From Deltaproteobacteria bacterium (GTDB lineage: Bacteria > Myxococcota_A > UBA9160 > SZUA-336), in NCBI GenBank assembly GCA_029261925.1, contig JAJDAJ010000093.1:1-64000 (forward strand): a stretch of DNA of 64,000 bases, in the 5' to 3' direction. How positions within the stretch are numbered: position 1 is the first letter of the stretch; each line of letters begins with the position of its first letter. The notes under the pieces are model-generated. The model did no database searches. It saw nothing but the letters and a program-made list of their open reading frames with translations, and was not told the origin of the DNA. Shown in pieces: positions 42,561 through 51,778 of this stretch. The position numbers and the translations under genes were made by a program.

Positions 42561-44423
42561 CTACGGACCCTCTGCCTCGAGGACCAGCCCCTCCAGGTCC
42601 CCCTGGTCTCGCCAGTCCTGCAGCAGCTGCTCGAAGGCGTAGAAGCCGGGGCCGTACGGCTCTCCGAAGATGAAGCGGAGCTTCTTCCTGCGGTCGGGTC
42701 CGCTGCCGCCGCCCTCTCCGTTCCAGTAGCCGGGCGTGCACTCCAGCAGGAACTCCGTGTTGTCGATCGCGGTCTCGCGAATGGTCCGGCCCCAGCCGTC
42801 CTGAGCCTGCTGGCTGGGCTCCACGACGACGGCCCCCCGCGCCAGCGCCTCCTTGATGATCCAGGCGATGTGGGTGACCTGCTGGTCGTACATCGCGGTG
42901 ATGTTGCCGCCCGCGCCCGCCTGCGTGAAGCCGGTGTAGAAGTGATTCGGGAAGCCGTGGGCCGTCATGCCGTGGAAGGTCTTCAGCCCGTCGGCCCAGT
43001 ACTCGTAGAGCGACAGGCCGTCCCGGCCCTCGTAGGGCTCGATGCCCAGGCGTCGGTCCAGGCGTGTCGTGACCTCGAAGCCGCTGGCGTAGATGATGCA
43101 ATCGACCTCGTACTCCACACCGCTCGCCACGACCCCGTTCTCGGTGATCCGCTCGACGCCCTGCCAGGTCGAGACATCGACGAGCGTCACGTTCGGCCGG
43201 TTGAAGGTCTCGAGGAACTCGTCGTTCGAGCACGGCCGCTTGCAGCCCATGCGGTAGTAGGGCTTGAGTGCCTCGGCCGTCTTGCTGTCCCCGACGATGC
43301 TCTCGACACGGCGCCGGAGCCGCTCCATCACCCTGTAGTCCTCCTCCTCTCGCATGGCGAAGTACTGCTCCGGCGGCAGCTCCGGCCAGCCCATGGCCTC
43401 CAGCTTGGCGGCGAGGTTGCGGTTGATCTCGGTCCAGAAGTCGCAGATGGCGTCCGTCTCGGCGGCACCGGGAGGCGATGGCTCGAAGCTCCACTGGTGG
43501 AAGTTGCGCTGCCGCTCCTTCTGCCAGCCCGGCCCCAGGGTCTTCACCCATTCCGGATCGGTGGGCACGTTGCCCCGCCGGTCCACGGAGGAAGGCGTCC
43601 GCTGGAAGACGTACACGTGCTCGGCATCCCGTCCCAGGTACGGAACGACCTGGATCGCGCTCGCGCCCGTACCGATCACGGCCACGCGCTTGTCGCAGAG
43701 CTTGTGCAGCCCGCCGCTCGCGTCGCCGCCCGTGTACTCGTAATCCCAGCGCGCGCTGTGGAAGCTGTGCCCCTCGAAGCTCTGGATGCCCGGAATGCCC
43801 GGGAGCTTGGGGCGATTGGTGCTGCCCACGCACATGATGACGAAGCGGGCGCGGATGTCGTCGCCGTGGTTCGTGCCCACCCGCCAGCGCCGGATGGACT
43901 CGTCCCAGCTCAGCGAGCTGACCCTCGTGCCGAAGAGGGCGGCCTCGTACAGGCCGAAGTGCTTGCCGATCCGCTGGCAATGCTCGCGGATCTCGGCGCC
44001 GTCGGAGAACTTTGCCCTGGGGATGTAGTCCAGCTCCTCCAGCAGCGGGATGTAGCAGTAGGACTCGTTGTCGCACTGGATGCCGGGGTAGCGGTTCCAG
44101 TACCAGACCCCGCCGAAGTCACCACCCGATTCGATGATCCGGAAGCTACCGACACCGTTCTCCTCGAGACGCGCGCCGGCCATGATCCCGGAAAAGCCTC
44201 CGCCGACGATGGCGACGTCGATCTCCTCGGAGATCGGATCGCGCACCACGGGGGGCGAGTGGGGGTCCACCTCGGCGTAGTCCGCGAAGGTCTCCGCGGC
44301 CTCCACGTACTGGTCGGAGCCCTCGGGGTGGAGGCGCTTGTCGCGCTCCCTCCGGTACTTCTCCCTCAGCGCCGGGATGTCGATCTCCTGCGGCGTCGGC
44401 GTCTCGGTCGGCTCGCAGCTCAT
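42561..44423 (-). CDS. Baeyer-Villiger monooxygenase (FAD, NADPH)
   Basis: The product is 620 residues. Third intact BVMO of the window, with an N-terminal extension of ~65 residues rich in charged residues (ALREKYRRERDKRLHPEG), then VAIVGGGFSGIMAG (FAD), GGVWYWNRYPGIQCD, the canonical fingerprint FEGHSFHSARWDYEYTGGD and VAVIGTGASAIQ (NADPH). It should convert a ketone to ester or lactone. Convergent with the MFS carrier. The DDN-type gene follows upstream on the same strand (31-base gap), so both may be in one transcript. Confidence 0.92.
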   Translation of the reverse strand: MSCEPTETPTPQEIDIPALREKYRRERDKRLHPEGSDQYVEAAETFADYAEVDPHSPPVVRDPISEEIDVAIVGGGFSGIMAGARLEENGVGSFRIIESGGDFGGVWYWNRYPGIQCDNESYCYIPLLEELDYIPRAKFSDGAEIREHCQRIGKHFGLYEAALFGTRVSSLSWDESIRRWRVGTNHGDDIRARFVIMCVGSTNRPKLPGIPGIQSFEGHSFHSARWDYEYTGGDASGGLHKLCDKRVAVIGTGASAIQVVPYLGRDAEHVYVFQRTPSSVDRRGNVPTDPEWVKTLGPGWQKERQRNFHQWSFEPSPPGAAETDAICDFWTEINRNLAAKLEAMGWPELPPEQYFAMREEEDYRVMERLRRRVESIVGDSKTAEALKPYYRMGCKRPCSNDEFLETFNRPNVTLVDVSTWQGVERITENGVVASGVEYEVDCIIYASGFEVTTRLDRRLGIEPYEGRDGLSLYEYWADGLKTFHGMTAHGFPNHFYTGFTQAGAGGNITAMYDQQVTHIAWIIKEALARGAVVVEPSQQAQDGWGRTIRETAIDNTEFLLECTPGYWNGEGGGSGPDRRKKLRFIFGEPYGPGFYAFEQLLQDWRDQGDLEGLVLEAEGP

Positions 44424-44453
44424 CTGGGGTCAACCCTCCACCCAGGCACGGGT

Positions 44454-44969
44454 TCAGGACCGCCGGACTCCGGTGGCGTCCGATTCCCTGAAGACCGGGA
44501 TCGGCTCGACCGCCTTCATGAGGACGAGCGGGATCTCGCGTTCGGTCGATGCCTGGTAGCCGGCATAGAAGGGGAAGCACTCGGCCATGAAGCTCCAGAT
44601 CTTCTCGCGCTCCGCGCCCTCCGGCTCGCGCCACGTCCCACGATAAGCCTGCGTCGCGATCTGGAATTCGATCTCGCGGCTCTCCCGGATATTGAGATAC
44701 CAGTCGGGATGGTCGTCGGCGCCGCCCTTCGAAGCGCAGATCACCACCTCGCCGGCGATGTCGCCGTAGCACAGGGGCGTGATGAAGATCTTCCCGCTCC
44801 GGCGTCCCCTGTACTTGACCAGGCAGTGCGTCCCGAACGGGAGCCCGCCGACGGCGGTGATGTCCATGATATGGCCCTCGGTCCCGCCGGACCGGAGGTA
44901 CATCTCCCGGTGCTCGGTCACCCAGTCGCGTCTCTCCTCGCGGATGACGGCGGATGAACTGTCGCTCAT
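44454..44969 (-). CDS. Deazaflavin (F420)-dependent nitroreductase-like (DDN) protein
   Basis: The product is 171 residues from the ATG at 44969. DDN/FDOR split-barrel family: YLRSGGTEGHIMDIT, KYRGRRSGKIFITPLCYG, ASKGGADDHPDWYLNI and a final EREIPLVLMK. Members bind F420 or other flavins and reduce nitro or conjugated compounds. Presence hints at F420 use in this organism, but F420 genes are not in view. The gene lies just upstream of the BVMO on the same strand. Confidence 0.86.
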   Translation of the reverse strand: MSDSSSAVIREERRDWVTEHREMYLRSGGTEGHIMDITAVGGLPFGTHCLVKYRGRRSGKIFITPLCYGDIAGEVVICASKGGADDHPDWYLNIRESREIEFQIATQAYRGTWREPEGAEREKIWSFMAECFPFYAGYQASTEREIPLVLMKAVEPIPVFRESDATGVRRS

Positions 44970-45121
44970 GGAACCCTCCAGCCTGGAGATGGCAGGATAG
45001 CACCGTCCGGATTCGCCCGGACCTCGTCCACGCGGCGCGCGCAGCGAGCCCGCAGCTCCCGGTCGGAGGGGAGTAGCATGTCGCCGGAAGCCTGAGGACA
45101 TCCACCGCAGGGAGGCACGGG

Positions 45122-45991
45122 ATGCCGGAAGGACCGCTCGTCGCCGTGGTGACCGGGGCCAGCCGCGGGGCGGGGAAGGGCATTGCCATCGCGCTCGGCA
45201 GCCACGGCTGCACCGTCTACGTGACCGGCCGATCGCAGAAGACGGGCGATCACTCGCTGCCCGGGACCATCCACGAGACGGCCGATCGCGTCACCGCGGC
45301 GGGCGGCAAGGGCGTCGCCGTCCGCTGTGATCATGCCGACGACGAGGAAGCGAAGGCGCTGTTCGAGCAGGTGAAGGCGGAGCAGGGGCGCGTCGACATC
45401 CTCGTGAACAACGCCGCGGCCGTCCACGACGAGCTCACCCAGCCCGGGAACTTCTGGGAGAAGCCGCTGAAGCTGGCCGACATGATCGACGTCGGCATCC
45501 GCAGCAGCTATGTCGCGAGCTGGCATGCGGTACCGATGATGATCGAGCAGGGCCGGGGCCTGCTCGTCTTCACCTCTGCGTCGGGCGCCGTGCACTACTC
45601 GCTCGGACCCGCCTACGGCGCGCACAAGGCCGGCATGGACAAGATGTCGTTCGACATGGCGACCGAGTTCCGGGAAGCCGGTGTCGACGTCGCGGCGGTG
45701 TCGATCTGGATGGGCGCGGTGCTGACCGACCGGCTGAAGAGGGTCATCGAGTCCGACCGCGAGAAGTTCGGCGGTCTCGAGGCCAGCTCGGAGACGCCGG
45801 AGTTCACCGGCCACATCATCCGGGCCCTATACGGCGATCCCGGGCTGATGCAGCTGAGCGGCCAGACGCTGATCGGCGCGGAGCTGGCGGTCAAGTACGG
45901 CATCACGGACGAGGGCGGGCGCCAGCCGCCGTCGCATCGCGAGACGCACCGGGTCGCGCCCCATACCAACTACCCGCTCATCATCCGCTGA
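45122..45991 (+). CDS. Short-chain dehydrogenase/reductase (DHRS1-like)
   Basis: The product is 289 residues. Cofactor motif TGASRGAGKGIAIAL, NNAAAVHDELTQPG, strand VFTSASGAVHY and the active-site motif YGAHKAGMD. The extended region between the NNA strand and active site (LADMIDVGIRSSYVASWHA) matches the DHRS1-like subset rather than classical FabG. Substrate unknown. Divergent from the DDN gene and convergent with the EthD-like gene. Confidence 0.9.
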   Translation: MPEGPLVAVVTGASRGAGKGIAIALGSHGCTVYVTGRSQKTGDHSLPGTIHETADRVTAAGGKGVAVRCDHADDEEAKALFEQVKAEQGRVDILVNNAAAVHDELTQPGNFWEKPLKLADMIDVGIRSSYVASWHAVPMMIEQGRGLLVFTSASGAVHYSLGPAYGAHKAGMDKMSFDMATEFREAGVDVAAVSIWMGAVLTDRLKRVIESDREKFGGLEASSETPEFTGHIIRALYGDPGLMQLSGQTLIGAELAVKYGITDEGGRQPPSHRETHRVAPHTNYPLIIR

Positions 45992-46060
45992 GCGGTGGTC
46001 GGGAAGCGGGGAGACGGCCTGTCGCTGTGCCTCCCCCGCCGGGAATCGCGTCGTGTCGGG

Positions 46061-46474
46061 TCAGCCGTCGAACGTCGGTACGCAGCGGGGGATCTGGTTC
46101 TTCGGCCCCACCGGGGAGTCGTGCTCCTCGACGGTGACCACGGGGTTGCTGTTGGAAGCGAAGAGCCTCCGCTCGTCCTCCATGCGGATCTGCAGCATCT
46201 CCGGGTCGGCCAGTCCCTTCATGGCGGCCTCGAAGTCCTCCCGGGTGTTCCACCAGATCTCCATGATGCAGTCGTAGCCCGGGTGGAGCACCTCGCCCGT
46301 GAGCGGGTTCGGCTCCGGGGTGACGTAGCGCCGCACGTAACGCTGCGCGTTGGGGAGCGCCGGCTTCGCGCCCATCTTCTCGGACAGCTGCGAGTGCTGG
46401 TTCTCGTAGTAGTCCATGAACTCTTCCATGGTCAGGTCCGGACGCTTCTTCAGGAACACGACCTGCTTGATCAT
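46061..46474 (-). CDS. EthD-domain protein
   Basis: The product is 137 residues. Dimeric ferredoxin-like fold of the EthD family (MIKQVVFLKKRPDLTMEEFM, YYENQHSQL, then YVRRYVTPEPNP and MEIWWNTREDFEAAM). Members occur in ether degradation and in polyketide tailoring; most are of unknown reaction. The upstream in-frame extension covers the DUF1330 gene and was ignored. The DUF1330 gene lies 29 bases upstream on the same strand, so they are probably co-transcribed. Confidence 0.85.
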   Translation of the reverse strand: MIKQVVFLKKRPDLTMEEFMDYYENQHSQLSEKMGAKPALPNAQRYVRRYVTPEPNPLTGEVLHPGYDCIMEIWWNTREDFEAAMKGLADPEMLQIRMEDERRLFASNSNPVVTVEEHDSPVGPKNQIPRCVPTFDG

Positions 46475-46503
46475 CCCGTGTCCTCCCCTGACCGCGCCCC
46501 CCG

Positions 46504-46794
46504 TCAGCCGAGGCCGTGCAGCAGGATGGCGTTCGAGGTCGTCGAGGCCTTGCGCTGCTTGAGGGCTTGCTGGTATGCGGGCGAGTCGTACCACTTGCGG
46601 AACGCCGCCTCGTCGGGGAACTGCATCATGACGGTGCGCGGTCCGTGCCACGAGCCCTCGAGGAGCACGGGCGTGTCGTCGACCGCCAGAGGGGTGGCGT
46701 CGATGCCGGCCATCGAAGGGCCGGCCTGCTCGGCGTACTGGTCGTAGCCGGCCTGGTCGTGGATGTCGATCTGAGCGATGAAGAAGACGGGCAT
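46504..46794 (-). CDS. DUF1330 small dimeric-barrel protein
   Basis: The product is 96 residues. DUF1330 landmarks: FFIAQIDIHDQAGYDQYAEQ, LLEGSWHGPRTVMMQFPDEA and YDSPAYQQALKQRKAS. Function unknown. Two neighbouring genes (EthD and TauD-type) are on the same strand within 105 bases and may share a promoter. Confidence 0.86.
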   Translation of the reverse strand: MPVFFIAQIDIHDQAGYDQYAEQAGPSMAGIDATPLAVDDTPVLLEGSWHGPRTVMMQFPDEAAFRKWYDSPAYQQALKQRKASTTSNAILLHGLG

Positions 46795-46899
46795 CTGGAG
46801 CCTCCGCTGCGGTGAGATTGCGCGATTCTAGGCCCAGGAGGGGATGCTCGTCATCCGGGCCGGCGAGGGTGAGCCGTGCGTGGAGAGGCCGGGGCCTTC

Positions 46900-47817
46900 T
46901 CAGGCGCGCGAGACCCGGGCGACCCCGGCCTCGCGCGTGCCCTCGAGCCCCTCGACGCCCTCGATCGGCTGGTCCCCGTAGAGGGTGGTGCGGTGCATCA
47001 GACGCCCGGAGTCCGCGTCGTACGGGATCACCCGATGCATCACTCCCCAGTTGTCCCAGATGATGACGTCGCCCGCCTGCCATTCGTGCCGGTAGACGTT
47101 CTCCGGGCGCGTCGTGTGGGCGGTCAGACGCTCGATCAGCTCCTGACTCTCCGCGGCGCTCAGGCCGACCACATGGTCCACGGTCATGCCGAGCACGAGC
47201 GATCTGCGTCCCGATCGGTGGCGCCAGACCAGCGGATGCTCCTTCGCGCCCCTCTTTCCCGCGTTCTCTCGCAGCGCCTGCGCCTTGCGCCACTCTTCTG
47301 GATCCTCGTTCGGACTCATCGCTCGATTCGAGGCCTCGAGCGTGTGCTCGATGCGCAGCGACTCGCAGCCCTGGCGGTCGCCCCCGGGGAGATCGTCGTA
47401 GGCCGCGTACGTGTTGCAGAACTCGGTCTGCCCCCCCGTCGCCGAGAGACGCCGGGCAGCGAGGATCGACGCCCTCGGCGGCGGGGCCTCCTCGAAGAGG
47501 CCGTCGATGTGCCAGCCGATGGTGTTCTTCAGGTAGTCCGGCCCGGTCGGATTCTCCCGGCGGTCCAGCGTGATCTTGTAGATCGGCTCCGGAGTACCGT
47601 CGGGGCGTGGGTCGCCGAAGGGCATGAGCTCACCGAGGTTCTGGCTGAAGGCGACCAGCTCCTCGTCGTCGAAGCCGACCCCGGGGAAGGTCAGCACGCC
47701 GTAACGATCGAGCGCATCGAGGCACTCGTCCGCGAACGCCGGCGCGAACATCTCCTCACGAGGCATCGCCGCTCTCGCACCCACGCGGCGGGTCAGGGGG
47801 ATGAATCGATCTGCCAT
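46900..47817 (-). CDS. TauD/TfdA-family 2-oxoglutarate/Fe(II) dioxygenase
   Basis: The product is 305 residues from the ATG at 47817 (MADRFIPLTRRVGARAAM); the longer in-frame reading upstream crosses non-coding DNA. Iron-binding H-x-D in GWHIDGLFEE, distal His in NWGVMHRVIPYD and the oxoglutarate Arg in RLMHRTTLYG. This is a shorter TauD-like enzyme than that at 19342. It acts on an unknown hydrophobic or sulfonate-like substrate. The gene is first in a minus-strand row with DUF1330 and EthD genes. Confidence 0.88.
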   Translation of the reverse strand: MADRFIPLTRRVGARAAMPREEMFAPAFADECLDALDRYGVLTFPGVGFDDEELVAFSQNLGELMPFGDPRPDGTPEPIYKITLDRRENPTGPDYLKNTIGWHIDGLFEEAPPPRASILAARRLSATGGQTEFCNTYAAYDDLPGGDRQGCESLRIEHTLEASNRAMSPNEDPEEWRKAQALRENAGKRGAKEHPLVWRHRSGRRSLVLGMTVDHVVGLSAAESQELIERLTAHTTRPENVYRHEWQAGDVIIWDNWGVMHRVIPYDADSGRLMHRTTLYGDQPIEGVEGLEGTREAGVARVSRA

Positions 47818-48035
47818 GTCCGGTCTCCTCCGGAGGACGGGTGGTGATGCCAGTCTACCCGCCCGCGCGCCAGCGGGCGACGAGCGGCTCCGGTGGATCG
47901 CGGGCAACCGGGCTCCAGCGCAGCGCAGGGCGTTTCCACCGGGTCGCGAGGCAGACCATGATTGGCGCAAGACCGGCCGGTCCGCTCCGAGATCCGGGCG
48001 GGTCCGCTCCGTGCGCGAGGATCGAGGACACCCAG

Positions 48036-48185
48036 ATGATGGAATTCGAGGCGCTGCTCTGCGAGGACGAAGCGGACGTAGCGCGGGTGACGCTCAACCG
48101 GCCCGAGGTGCACAACGCGTTCAACGCCGTGATGTAGCGGGAGCTGCGCGAGCTCTGGCAGGGCCTTCGGTGCCATGACGCGCGC
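48036..48185 (+). pseudogene. N-terminal remnant of a crotonase (enoyl-CoA hydratase) gene
   Basis: From ATG 48036 (a second ATG at 48039) the frame reads MMEFEALLCEDEADVARVTL then NRPEVHNAFNAVM, a crotonase N-terminus, and stops at TAG 48135-48137. The same frame continues with RELRELWQGLRCHDARG, which is the expected next part, so the TAG probably replaced a CAG or AAG codon. Homology ends after about 50 codons, with the remaining ~200 residues missing. The rest of the 478-base gap (47818-48295) shows nothing else. Confidence 0.7.
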
Positions 48186-48295
48186 GGTCGCGGCGGCAAA
48201 CGCGGGGCCAGCGGCCGTACGCGGGACCGGGATACGATGACGGGACGGGACCGGGCCCCTCAGGGCTCCCGGGGAATCACGCGAAGGGAGGCTCG

Positions 48296-49141
48296 ATGAC
48301 CGGGGTCAGCGGAAAGGCAGCGGTGGTGACCGGGGGTGGCAGCGGCATCGGTCGCGCGCTGGCGACGGCGCTGGCGACAGAGGGAGCGTCGGTCGTCGTG
48401 GCGGACATCCTCGAGGAGAACGCTCGATCCGTCGCGAGCGAGATCAGCCGGGCGGGCGGATCCGCGCTGGCCGCCGTCTGCGACGTCTCGGACCGGGCTT
48501 CGGTTCGCGACATGAAGGCCAGGGCGAACGACTCGTTCGGGACGATCTCGCTGCTCTTCTCCAACGCGGGCGTGACCTCGCTCGAGCCGATGATGGAGAT
48601 GTCGGACGACGACTATGACTGGATCACGCACGTGAACTTCTTCGGCGCGTCCAACTGCCTGCGGGCCTTCCTTCCAGACATGATGGCCCAGCGAGGCGGC
48701 CACGTGATGGCCACGTCGTCGATGGTCGCCCTGACCCCGTCCTACCTGCCCTGCCACGTCCCGTACGTCGCGGCCAAGTCCGGACTGGTGGGGATGATGC
48801 TCAACCTGCGTGTCGAGCTCTCGGAGTACGACATCGGCTGCACGGTCCTGTGCCCGGGTGGCGTCGCGACCGGCATCGGGAACACCCCGCGCTACCGACC
48901 TGCCCGCTTCGGGGGGCCGATGGACCGGCCGGTGAAGCTCTCGAAGTCGGTCGCCCAGACCCGGAAGACCATCCACTTCCGTCCACCCGAGGAGGTCGCG
49001 GAGATGGTGCTGGATGCGCTGCGGGACAACCGCCCGATGGTCGTCACGGACGCGTCGCAGCGCTCCATCTTCGTCGAGGAGCTGGTCGACGTCGCCATGG
49101 CGGCCTTCGATGCCGCCGAGGCGTACGACCGGCGGGGTTGA
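48296..49141 (+). CDS. Short-chain dehydrogenase/reductase
   Basis: The product is 281 residues with GAAGGGAGG ribosome site. Classical SDR: TGGGSGIG, NAG, Ser in TSSMVALTPS and YVAAKSG. It shares long landmarks with the SDR at 35978-36856 (EMSDDDxDWI, AFLPDMM, YRPARFGGP), so the two are recent paralogues. Probably co-transcribed with the MFS gene that starts 3 bases later. Substrate unknown. Confidence 0.91.
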   Translation: MTGVSGKAAVVTGGGSGIGRALATALATEGASVVVADILEENARSVASEISRAGGSALAAVCDVSDRASVRDMKARANDSFGTISLLFSNAGVTSLEPMMEMSDDDYDWITHVNFFGASNCLRAFLPDMMAQRGGHVMATSSMVALTPSYLPCHVPYVAAKSGLVGMMLNLRVELSEYDIGCTVLCPGGVATGIGNTPRYRPARFGGPMDRPVKLSKSVAQTRKTIHFRPPEEVAEMVLDALRDNRPMVVTDASQRSIFVEELVDVAMAAFDAAEAYDRRG

Positions 49142-49144
49142 TCC

Positions 49145-50383
49145 TTGGAGTCGCGGGCAGATGCCGGCGGCCGGAGCCGCTGGTGGATCGTGCTCGGCTC
49201 TGCCCTCGGTGCAGGCGTCTCGCACAACACGGTCGCGCTGCTCTCGTTCGGGCTCTTTCTCAAGCCCCTGGCCGCAGAGTTCGGCTGGGGCCGCGCGCAG
49301 ATCTCGTTCGCCGTGACCCTGGCCACCCTGGTGATCGCCGTGGGTACGCCGCTGCTCGGCCACGTGATCGACCGGACCGGAGAACGCCGCGTGCTCCTGC
49401 CGGCGCTGGCGGCCTACGCGCTGGCCTTCGGGACGCTGGGTCTGATGCGCGGCTCGATCTGGGAGTTCTACGCGCTGTTCATCGCGGCCGCGGCACTGGG
49501 GGTGGGCTCGAACTCCGTGGTCTACGCGCGACTGATCTCCGGCTGGTTCGACGAGCGCAGGGGGCTGGCGCTCGGGCTGGCCATGGTCGGCGTTGCCGCC
49601 GCGGGCACGGCGCTTCCCCCGCTGACCCAGGCGCTGATCGACCACGTGGGCTGGCGGGGCGCCTATGTCGGCCTGGCGGCGCTGATCCTGCTGGTGCTGC
49701 CCGGGATCGCGGTGCTGGTCCGCTCCTCGCCCCGGCCGGGCCCGGGATCGGGGGAGACGCGTGCCGCGCCACCGCCCGCCGGGATGGCGGTCGGTGAGGC
49801 GCTGAGCACGCGGACCTTCTGGACGCTCGGTGCGGTCTTCCTGCTGGTCGCCCTGGCGATCCACGGGTGTGTCCTGCACCTGGTCCCGATGCTCACGGAC
49901 CGCGGCGTGTCGCCGCGTGCCGCGGCCGGTGCCGCGTCACTCTTCGGCGTCGGCATGCTGGGCGGCCGGGTCGGCGCGGGCTATCTGATGGATCGCCTGT
50001 TCGCGCCCCGTGTCGCCGCCGCCTTCTTCGCCGCGCCGATGCTCGGCCTGGCGCTTCTGGGCACGCAGCCGGGTCCGGCCCTTGCTCCCCTTTCCGTTCT
50101 GCTCCTGGGCCTGGGCGCCGGCGCCGAGTCCGACGTGATCGCGTACCTGACCAGCCGCTACTTCGGCCTGCGGAACTTCGGACAGATCTACGGCTACTTC
50201 TACGCGGCCTTCATGATCGGCACGAGCGCGGGCCCGCTCGCCATGGGGATCGCCTTCGAGGCGCGGGGCGACTACGTCGCGGCGCTCTGGGCCGCCTGTG
50301 GTGCGATCGCGCTGCTGTGCGCGCTGCTGCTGACCCTGGGTCGCTATCCCGCGGCTCACGGGAGCGACAGCGTGCCGGGCTAG
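49145..50383 (+). CDS. MFS transporter (oxalate/formate antiporter-like)
   Basis: The product is 412 residues. TTG start at 49145, three bases after the SDR stop, with a weak ribosome site. Twelve hydrophobic segments; it resembles monocarboxylate-transporter-like MFS proteins (LFLKPLAAEFGWGRAQISF, LISGWFDERRGLALGLAMVG, GFYFYAAFMIG-type late loop IYGYFYAAFMIGTSAGPL). It would move organic anions across the inner membrane. Confidence 0.88.
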   Translation: MESRADAGGRSRWWIVLGSALGAGVSHNTVALLSFGLFLKPLAAEFGWGRAQISFAVTLATLVIAVGTPLLGHVIDRTGERRVLLPALAAYALAFGTLGLMRGSIWEFYALFIAAAALGVGSNSVVYARLISGWFDERRGLALGLAMVGVAAAGTALPPLTQALIDHVGWRGAYVGLAALILLVLPGIAVLVRSSPRPGPGSGETRAAPPPAGMAVGEALSTRTFWTLGAVFLLVALAIHGCVLHLVPMLTDRGVSPRAAAGAASLFGVGMLGGRVGAGYLMDRLFAPRVAAAFFAAPMLGLALLGTQPGPALAPLSVLLLGLGAGAESDVIAYLTSRYFGLRNFGQIYGYFYAAFMIGTSAGPLAMGIAFEARGDYVAALWAACGAIALLCALLLTLGRYPAAHGSDSVPG

Positions 50384-50481
50384 CTCGTGCGCGGGGCCGG
50401 CGACGATTCAGCTCTTCTCGTGCTCGGCTATCGGCTGCCCGGCCGCCGCGTCGAGCATCGGTACGCGCGGAAGCCCGCTGC

Positions 50482-51741
50482 TCAGCGGGTGACCACCGGG
50501 AGCGTCGCCCAGCCGCGGACAGCAGACGGTTCGAGTGCCGCGTTCTCGACATCGACCTCCCACTCGGGAAAGCGCTCCAGCACTTCCTCGAGCGCGATGC
50601 GTCCCTCGAGTCGAGCCAGCGCGGCCCCCAGGCAGAAGTGAATGCCGTAGCCGAACGTGAGGTGGTGTCCGATCGTCCGGTGGATGTCGAAGACGTCGCC
50701 TTCGGGAGGGAAGGCGCGGTGATCCCGGTTCGCGGACGCCTTGATGAGCATCATCACGCTGCCCTCCGGCACGATCTGCCCGTAGTACTCGACGTCACGG
50801 GTCACGGTGCGGCAGCTCTGGTGCGGGGGCGGTTCGAAGCGCAGGATCTCCTCGATCGCGTTCGGGATCAGCGACCGGTCCTCGACCAGCTCGCGTCGCT
50901 GGTCCGGGTGGTCGGCGAGCACCTTGCCGATCCATCCGATCAGCCGGTTCGTCGTCTCGTTGCCCGCATTGGCGAGCACGTTGACGAAGGTGAGGACCTC
51001 CTCCCGTGTCAGCCGCCGGACGGTGCCGGTCTCGTCCTCGAACTCGGCGAGCAACAGCTCCGTCATCAGGTCGTCCGACGGTCGGCACGCCCGCCAGTCG
51101 ATGTAATCACCGATGAACGTCTCGTCGGCCAGGTTGTGCTTGCTGTAATCCTTCGGCTTCCCGGGCTCCCGACGGATTCGCTCACGGCCACGCGCCTGCA
51201 CGGCCTTCTGATCCGCCTCTGGTATTCCGAGCAGCATGCCGATCACCCGCAGCGGCATCTGGGCGCCCAGATCCGCCACGAAGTCGAAGCCGTCGCTGCC
51301 CATGAGCGGGTCCAGGACGCCGGCGCAGAACGCACGGATCTGCGGCTCCAGTGCATTCATCTTCTTCGGCGTGAATACCCGCGACAGTACACCGCGATGG
51401 GCGGTGTGCCGCGGCGGGTCCTCGCAGATGAACAGACCCTCCGGAAAGTCGACGGCGGCCGCGATCATCTCGAGGATCGTGCCTCTCGCGGAGCTGAACG
51501 TCTGGTGGTCGATCAGCCCTTGCTCCACGTCGTCGAACCGGCTGAGCGCGAAGAAGCCGTACTTCTCGTTGTGGTACAGGGGCTGCTCTTCCCGCAGGCG
51601 CCGGAACGCCGGGTAGGGATCCGCGTAGATGTCCGGGTCGTACGGGTCGTAGTAGATGCCGTTCCCGCCGCCTGCCGTCACAGCCAATCCCCGCTCCCAC
51701 CCGCTGTGTCTGCAGTTCTCAGACTGGTTCGGGCACATCAT
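50482..51741 (-). CDS. Cytochrome P450
   Basis: The product is 419 residues. Soluble bacterial P450: I-helix oxygen site ANAGNETTNRL, K-helix EEILR (ExxR) and haem-binding loop FGYGIHFCLGAALARLE with the proximal Cys. CYP125/CYP142-type bacterial P450s of terpenoid or steroid oxidation show a similar pattern, but no family number can be set by eye. No ferredoxin or reductase gene is nearby. The GST gene starts upstream on the same strand (gap 37 bases), so both may be co-transcribed. Confidence 0.92.
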   Translation of the reverse strand: MMCPNQSENCRHSGWERGLAVTAGGGNGIYYDPYDPDIYADPYPAFRRLREEQPLYHNEKYGFFALSRFDDVEQGLIDHQTFSSARGTILEMIAAAVDFPEGLFICEDPPRHTAHRGVLSRVFTPKKMNALEPQIRAFCAGVLDPLMGSDGFDFVADLGAQMPLRVIGMLLGIPEADQKAVQARGRERIRREPGKPKDYSKHNLADETFIGDYIDWRACRPSDDLMTELLLAEFEDETGTVRRLTREEVLTFVNVLANAGNETTNRLIGWIGKVLADHPDQRRELVEDRSLIPNAIEEILRFEPPPHQSCRTVTRDVEYYGQIVPEGSVMMLIKASANRDHRAFPPEGDVFDIHRTIGHHLTFGYGIHFCLGAALARLEGRIALEEVLERFPEWEVDVENAALEPSAVRGWATLPVVTR

Positions 51742-51778
51742 GAAGTCAAGTCTGGCGTGGCCCCTCCTGCTCCCGGGG

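Noticed and set aside
42870-44957. Long plus-strand frame opposite the BVMO at 42561-44423
   Set aside because: Antisense shadow. The minus-strand protein has FAD, NADPH and fingerprint motifs.
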